NCBI GenBank assembly: GCA_014656495.1
Contig: BNCN01000016.1
Coordinates: forward strand, 124,001 to 188,000
Direction of reading: 5' to 3'
Source of the DNA: Comamonas sp. KCTC 72670
Lineage (GTDB): Bacteria > Myxococcota > Myxococcia > Myxococcales > Myxococcaceae
DNA length: 64,000 nt
The translations under genes were made by a program, and so were the position numbers. Of the stretch, positions 59,048 through 64,000 are shown in pieces; position 1 is the first letter of the stretch, and each line of letters starts with the position of its first letter. Below the pieces are notes generated by a model, which worked only from the letters and a program-made list of their open reading frames with translations, made no database searches and had not been told where the DNA came from.

Positions 59048-60169
59048 ATGAGTCACGACAGCGAGCTCTCCTCCATCGAAGACGCCATTCGCGACATCCA
59101 GGAAGGCAAGTTCGTCATCGTCGCAGATGACGAGGACCGCGAGAACGAGGGCGACCTCATCATGGCCGCGGAGAAGGTGACGCCCGAGCACATCGCCTTC
59201 ATGGTGCGCCACACCAGCGGCATCATCTGCATGCCCATGCTGGCGGAACGGCTGGACGAGCTCCACCTGCCGCAGATGGTGTCGGACAACACCGAATCCC
59301 ACCGCACCGCCTTCACCGTCTCCGTGGACTACCGCCACGGGACGCACACGGGCGTGTCCGCCGCCGACCGCGCCAAGACGATTCGCGCCCTGGTGGACCC
59401 CACCAGCAAGGCGGACGACTTCCTGCGCCCCGGCCACATCTTCCCGCTCCGCTACCGTGAAGGCGGCGTGCTCCGCCGCGCCGGCCACACCGAGGCCACC
59501 GTCGACCTGTCCCGCCTCGCGGGCCTGTCGGCGTCCGGCATCCTGTGCGAGCTGGTGAAGGACGACGGCACCATGATGCGGATGCCGGACCTCAAGGCCT
59601 TCGCCCGCGAGCACAACCTGAAGGTCATCACCATCGCGGACCTCATCGAGTACCGCCGCCGCAAGGACCGGCTGGTGCGCCGCGAGCCCGGCCAGCACAC
59701 CGTCTCCACCCGCTACGGCGACTTCACCGCGCTCACCTACTCGTGGCTGCCGGACGGCGTGAAGTCCCTGGTGCTCATGAAGGGCGACCCCGCCTCGCGG
59801 CCCAGCGCCCTGGTCCGCCTGCACGCGGCCTGCGCCCTGGGGGACGTGTTCGGCTCGCCGACGTGCAACTGCAACGTGCTCCTGGACCAGGCGCTGGCGC
59901 GCATCGCTCGCGAGGGCAGCGGCGTGCTCGTGTACCTGCCCGGCATGCACGGCGACGACTTCGGCATCCACCACAAGCGCAACACCGACGGCAGCAGCGG
60001 CCCCACGCGCGGCCCGCAGGAGTCGCGAGATTTGGGCATGGGCTGCCAGATCCTCAACGACCTGGGCGTGCGCTCGCTGCAGGTGATGACCAACTCGGAC
60101 ATCACCTACCGGGGCCTCGCGGGCTTCGGCCTCACCATCGAGAAGCGCGTCCCGCTCCAGCCGGACTGA
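59048..60169 (+). CDS. ribBA: RibBA-type protein: DHBP synthase with degenerate GTP cyclohydrolase II domain
   Basis: 373 residues. N-terminal half: VADDEDRENEGDLIMAAEKV, HTSGIICMP, THTGVSAADRAKT and RAGHTEATVDL, the complete set of DHBP synthase motifs, so it should turn ribulose-5-phosphate into 3,4-dihydroxy-2-butanone-4-phosphate for riboflavin synthesis. C-terminal half: VRLHAACALGDVFGSPTCNCNVLLDQAL retains the three zinc cysteines of GTP cyclohydrolase II, but HSE is HAA, the CDC is CNC, the EGRGIGL block is HGDDFGI, and the segment holding the catalytic Tyr is missing. The second activity is therefore doubtful. The longer in-frame start at 58976 is less likely. Confidence 0.88.
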   Translation: MSHDSELSSIEDAIRDIQEGKFVIVADDEDRENEGDLIMAAEKVTPEHIAFMVRHTSGIICMPMLAERLDELHLPQMVSDNTESHRTAFTVSVDYRHGTHTGVSAADRAKTIRALVDPTSKADDFLRPGHIFPLRYREGGVLRRAGHTEATVDLSRLAGLSASGILCELVKDDGTMMRMPDLKAFAREHNLKVITIADLIEYRRRKDRLVRREPGQHTVSTRYGDFTALTYSWLPDGVKSLVLMKGDPASRPSALVRLHAACALGDVFGSPTCNCNVLLDQALARIAREGSGVLVYLPGMHGDDFGIHHKRNTDGSSGPTRGPQESRDLGMGCQILNDLGVRSLQVMTNSDITYRGLAGFGLTIEKRVPLQPD

Positions 60170-60199
60170 CGCGCTCCGCGACGGGCGGACCGGGCGGCT

Positions 60200-61536
<1,337 letters not shown>

Positions 61537-61540
<4 letters not shown>

Positions 61541-62103
61541 GCTTCCTCCTGGGCCCGGGTGCCACACTCCGGGCAGGCCTTACCGGGCCGCACGGGGGTA
61601 TGGCACGACGTGCAGGCGCGCCAGCCGTCATCATCGGCGGTGGGCCTTCCTGCCACGGCCGCTCCGGCCGCGGGACGCACCCGCGGGAGCCGCATGCCGC
61701 AGTTGTCACAAAGCAACCCCGCCGCCTGCGTGTTGCGGCAGTAGCGACAGACGACAGCCCCCAGGGGCGCCGCGGTGCGCACGCCGTCATCCGCCGCGCG
61801 GCCCGTGTCCAGCTCGGCCATGGGGGCCACGGGCACCGGGCCCATGTCACGGGCCCGCGTCAGTTGCAGGTCGGGGACCATCTGCACGGGCAGGTCCGGC
61901 CCGGAGCGCACCCGCGTCAGGTCCAGGTCCGGGAGGGCGGCGACATTCACGGGCGCGCGGCCTCCCGCGTGCGGCGTCACCTCCAGCTCCGGCAGCGTCG
62001 CGATGGGAGTCGCGTCGGCCGTGGGCAGCGGGAAGCGCTTACCGCAGACGTCGCACTCCGTCCCTTCGGGCTGAACGTGGTCGCAGAGCGGACAAATAAT
62101 CAT
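61537..62103 (-). CDS. Zinc-ribbon protein
   Basis: 188 residues with three CxxC-type zinc ribbons: CPLCDHVQPEGTECDVCG at the N terminus, CRYCRNTQAAGLLCDNCG in the middle and CTSCHTPVRPGKACPECG at the C terminus. They are separated by a linker rich in Pro/Asp/Leu with repeated LPDLDLTR / VPDLQLTR phrases. Likely a nucleic-acid or protein adaptor; no known name. It lies between pcm and thrC in a minus-strand row with 4-bp overlap to thrC. Confidence 0.7.
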
Positions 62104-62199
62104 GATGTCCGAACGTTAGCGGGCCTCCGGCGCCATGGCGAGCAAGCGGACGGTCAGCGGGGCGTCCGCCTCACCGGGTCGCCCCCCACCCGAGCCTCT

Positions 62200-62838
62200 T
62201 CAGCCCTGGGAGAGCGCCTGCCCCGTCATGGGGACGAAGCGCACGGGCAGCAGGGACTCCACCCGAGGCACCTCCCCAGGCCGCAGGGCGCGCTGGATGC
62301 GAAGCAACTGCTGCGTCCCGCCTGGGGGCCCCACGGGAATCAACATGCGGCCGCCCGGCTTGAGCTGCGCGAGCAGTTGAAGCGGCACATCCTGCGGCGC
62401 CGCCGCCGCGAGGATGGCGTCGAAGGGCGCCTCCTCGGGCCACCCCAGGGAGCCGTCTCCTTCCCGGAAGGACACGTTGTGGAAGCCCTGCGCGTCCAAC
62501 AGCCGCCGCGCGGACTCGGCGAGCGCCGGGACGATCTCCACCGTGAAGACCTGGCGGCACAGCAGCGACAGCACCGCCGTCTGGTAGCCAGAGCCGGTGC
62601 CAATCTCCAGCACGCGCTCCGTCCCATCGAGCTGGAGCGCCTCCGTCATCAACGCGACGACGTAGGGCTGGCTGATGGTCTGTCCATGGCCAATGGGCAG
62701 CGCCACGTCCGCGCTGGCGTCCTCGCGCATCGCCTCGGGCACGAAGTCCGCGCGGTTCAGCCGCGCCACCGCGTCGAGCACGCGCCGGTCCTGGATGCCG
62801 TGCCGTGAGAGGTATTCCGCGCGTCCCCAATCACCCAT
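62200..62838 (-). CDS. pcm: Protein-L-isoaspartate O-methyltransferase
   Basis: 212 residues, the family length. Features: IQDRRVLDAVARLNRADFVPEAMRE, PIGHGQTISQPYVVALMTEAL, VLEIGTGSGYQTAVLSLL (SAM-binding motif I) and GGRMLIPVG. It methylates isoaspartyl residues to begin repair of aged proteins. It lies after recG on the minus strand with a 54-bp gap. Confidence 0.92.
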   Translation of the reverse strand: MGDWGRAEYLSRHGIQDRRVLDAVARLNRADFVPEAMREDASADVALPIGHGQTISQPYVVALMTEALQLDGTERVLEIGTGSGYQTAVLSLLCRQVFTVEIVPALAESARRLLDAQGFHNVSFREGDGSLGWPEEAPFDAILAAAAPQDVPLQLLAQLKPGGRMLIPVGPPGGTQQLLRIQRALRPGEVPRVESLLPVRFVPMTGQALSQG

Positions 62839-62892
62839 GCCCCTACCCTAGCCACGAATGGCGGCTCGGGCACGGCTTCCCGCGGCCTCGGA

Positions 62893-64000
62893 CTAGCCCA
62901 CGCGCGCGAGCGCGAGCCGGCCTTCCCAGCGCTCCTCGAGCGCCTTCACGAGGCCCTGGTTCTCCTTCGCCTTCATGTCCGGGTCCTTCTCCAGGATGCG
63001 CCGCGCCTCCGACTGCGCCATGGAGAGCAAATCCCCGTCCCGCGCCAGGTTGGCCACCGCCAGCTCGGGCAGCCCACTCTGACGGGTGCCCAGGAATTCG
63101 CCCGGGCCTCGAATCTCCAGGTCCTTCTCCGCGATGACGAAGCCGTCGCTGCTCTGCTCCATCACGGCGAGTCGCTCGGCGGACTCCCAGGAGCGCGCAT
63201 TGCCGGCCACCAGGTGGCAGAAGCTGGCCGCCGCGCCACGGCCCACCCGGCCCCGGAGCTGGTGGAGCTGCGACAGGCCGAAGCGCTCCGCGGACTCCAC
63301 CACCATCACCGACGCGTTGGGGACGTCCACGCCCACCTCGACCACGGTGGTGCACACGAGCAGGTGGAGGCGCTTCTCCCGGAAGTCCTCCATGACGGTG
63401 TCCTTCTCCTCCGCCTTCATCCGCCCGTGCAGCAGCCCCACCTTCGCGTCGGGGAACACCTTGCGCAGCTTCTCCAGGCCGCGCGTGGCGTCCTCCAGGT
63501 CCAGCTTCTCCGACTCCTCGACCAGGGGGTAGACGACGTAGACCTGGTGGCCCTTGGCCAGCTCCGCGCCCACGGACTCGTAGACGAGCGCGCGCTGCTT
63601 GTCGTTGAAGACCCGCGTGCGAATCGGCGTCCGGCCCGGCGGGAGCTGGTCGATGACGGACAGGTCCAGGTCGCCGTAGAGCGTCATCGCCAGCGTGCGC
63701 GGAATGGGCGTGGCCGTCATCACCAGCACGTCCGGCTTGGGGCCCTTGCTCATCAGCGTGTGGCGCTGGAGCACGCCGAAGCGGTGCTGCTCGTCAATCA
63801 CGACGAGGCCCAGGCGGTCGAAGGACACGTCGTCCTGAAGCAGCGCGTGCGTGCCCACGGCCAGGTGGATGTCACCCCGGGCCACGGCCTCGCGCACCTG
63901 GCGCTTGGACTTCGCCGTGCCCGCCGCGCTCACCAGCCCCACCTGATAGCCCAGCGGCCCCATCACCTTGCGGAAGTTGCGCTCGTGCTGCTCCGCGAGG
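62893..64000 (-). CDS. recG: ATP-dependent DNA helicase RecG (C-terminal part; 5' end outside window)
   Basis: 369 residues of the helicase core are visible, and the frame is open at the window edge. Motif-containing stretches: LAEQHERNF (motif Ib area), VGTHALLQDDVSFDRLGLVVIDEQHRFGVLQR (DEQH Walker B), LVMTATPIPRTLAMTLYGDLD (motif III), VYPLVEESE, LHGRMKAEEKDTVM, LLVCTTVVEVGVDVPNA (motif V), ERFGLSQLHQLRGRVGRG (motif VI) and the EIRGPGEFLGTRQSG wedge that RecG uses for fork reversal. It rescues stalled forks and processes recombination intermediates. Confidence 0.95.
   Translation of the reverse strand, partial: LAEQHERNFRKVMGPLGYQVGLVSAAGTAKSKRQVREAVARGDIHLAVGTHALLQDDVSFDRLGLVVIDEQHRFGVLQRHTLMSKGPKPDVLVMTATPIPRTLAMTLYGDLDLSVIDQLPPGRTPIRTRVFNDKQRALVYESVGAELAKGHQVYVVYPLVEESEKLDLEDATRGLEKLRKVFPDAKVGLLHGRMKAEEKDTVMEDFREKRLHLLVCTTVVEVGVDVPNASVMVVESAERFGLSQLHQLRGRVGRGAAASFCHLVAGNARSWESAERLAVMEQSSDGFVIAEKDLEIRGPGEFLGTRQSGLPELAVANLARDGDLLSMAQSEARRILEKDPDMKAKENQGLVKALEERWEGRLALARVG

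Overview
The window is about 64 kb of high-GC DNA with dense coding, G/C-rich third positions, frequent GTG starts and many ATGA/GTGA gene overlaps. The gene types (a giant TPR protein, a spore-coat-U domain protein, many lipoproteins, an M13 peptidase, a 7TM-DISM chemoreceptor, RibBA next to tmk) fit a myxobacterium of the Myxococcaceae. This placement is inferred from protein style, not from a marker gene. No rRNA, tRNA or CRISPR array was seen.

Layout. 1-2 kb: end of a radical SAM/SPASM gene coupled to a formylglycine-enzyme-like gene. 2-5.4 kb: an E2-type acyltransferase-domain protein diverging from a chemoreceptor. 5.4-15.5 kb (minus strand): a metal-efflux operon, outer membrane factor > adaptor > HME-RND pump > response regulator > histidine kinase, with a UvrA2-like ABC protein 56 bp downstream. 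15.8-18.8 kb: a lower-GC island with a GmrSD-type (DUF262/DUF1524) restriction gene split by an IS5-family element. 19-29 kb: OpgC-like acyltransferase, HEAT-repeat protein, secreted proteins, an MFS exporter, DUF4136 lipoprotein, M13 metalloprotease, small lipoprotein and GNAT. 29.2-34.3 kb: a 1690-residue TPR protein. 34.3-38.7 kb: matrixin-like metalloprotease with two discoidin domains, a cupin/metallo-hydrolase operon and a MetR-like LysR regulator.

39.3-56.2 kb: an 18-gene plus-strand cluster for a contractile phage-tail-like particle in a Mu/P2-like order: helical leader protein, sheath, tube, chaperone-slot protein, repeat-rich protein in the tape-measure slot, gpD-type hub, gpU/DNA-circulation-like protein, helical protein, gpV spike, triplicated-domain protein, gp25/gpW wedge, accessory protein, gpJ, gpI/gp48-like wedge, S74 fibre, coiled coil, a large beta-rich protein and a terminator-like protein. 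Capsid, portal, terminase, integrase, lysis and AAA+ ATPase genes are absent. It is therefore best read as a tailocin or extracellular-contraction-type device, and is the most interesting system in the window.

56-64 kb (mostly minus strand): a CinA/MoCF-domain protein, a spore coat U protein, tmk with a small membrane protein, ribBA (with an apparently degenerate cyclohydrolase half), and recG > pcm > zinc ribbon > thrC. These look like ordinary chromosomal housekeeping genes flanking the tail cluster.
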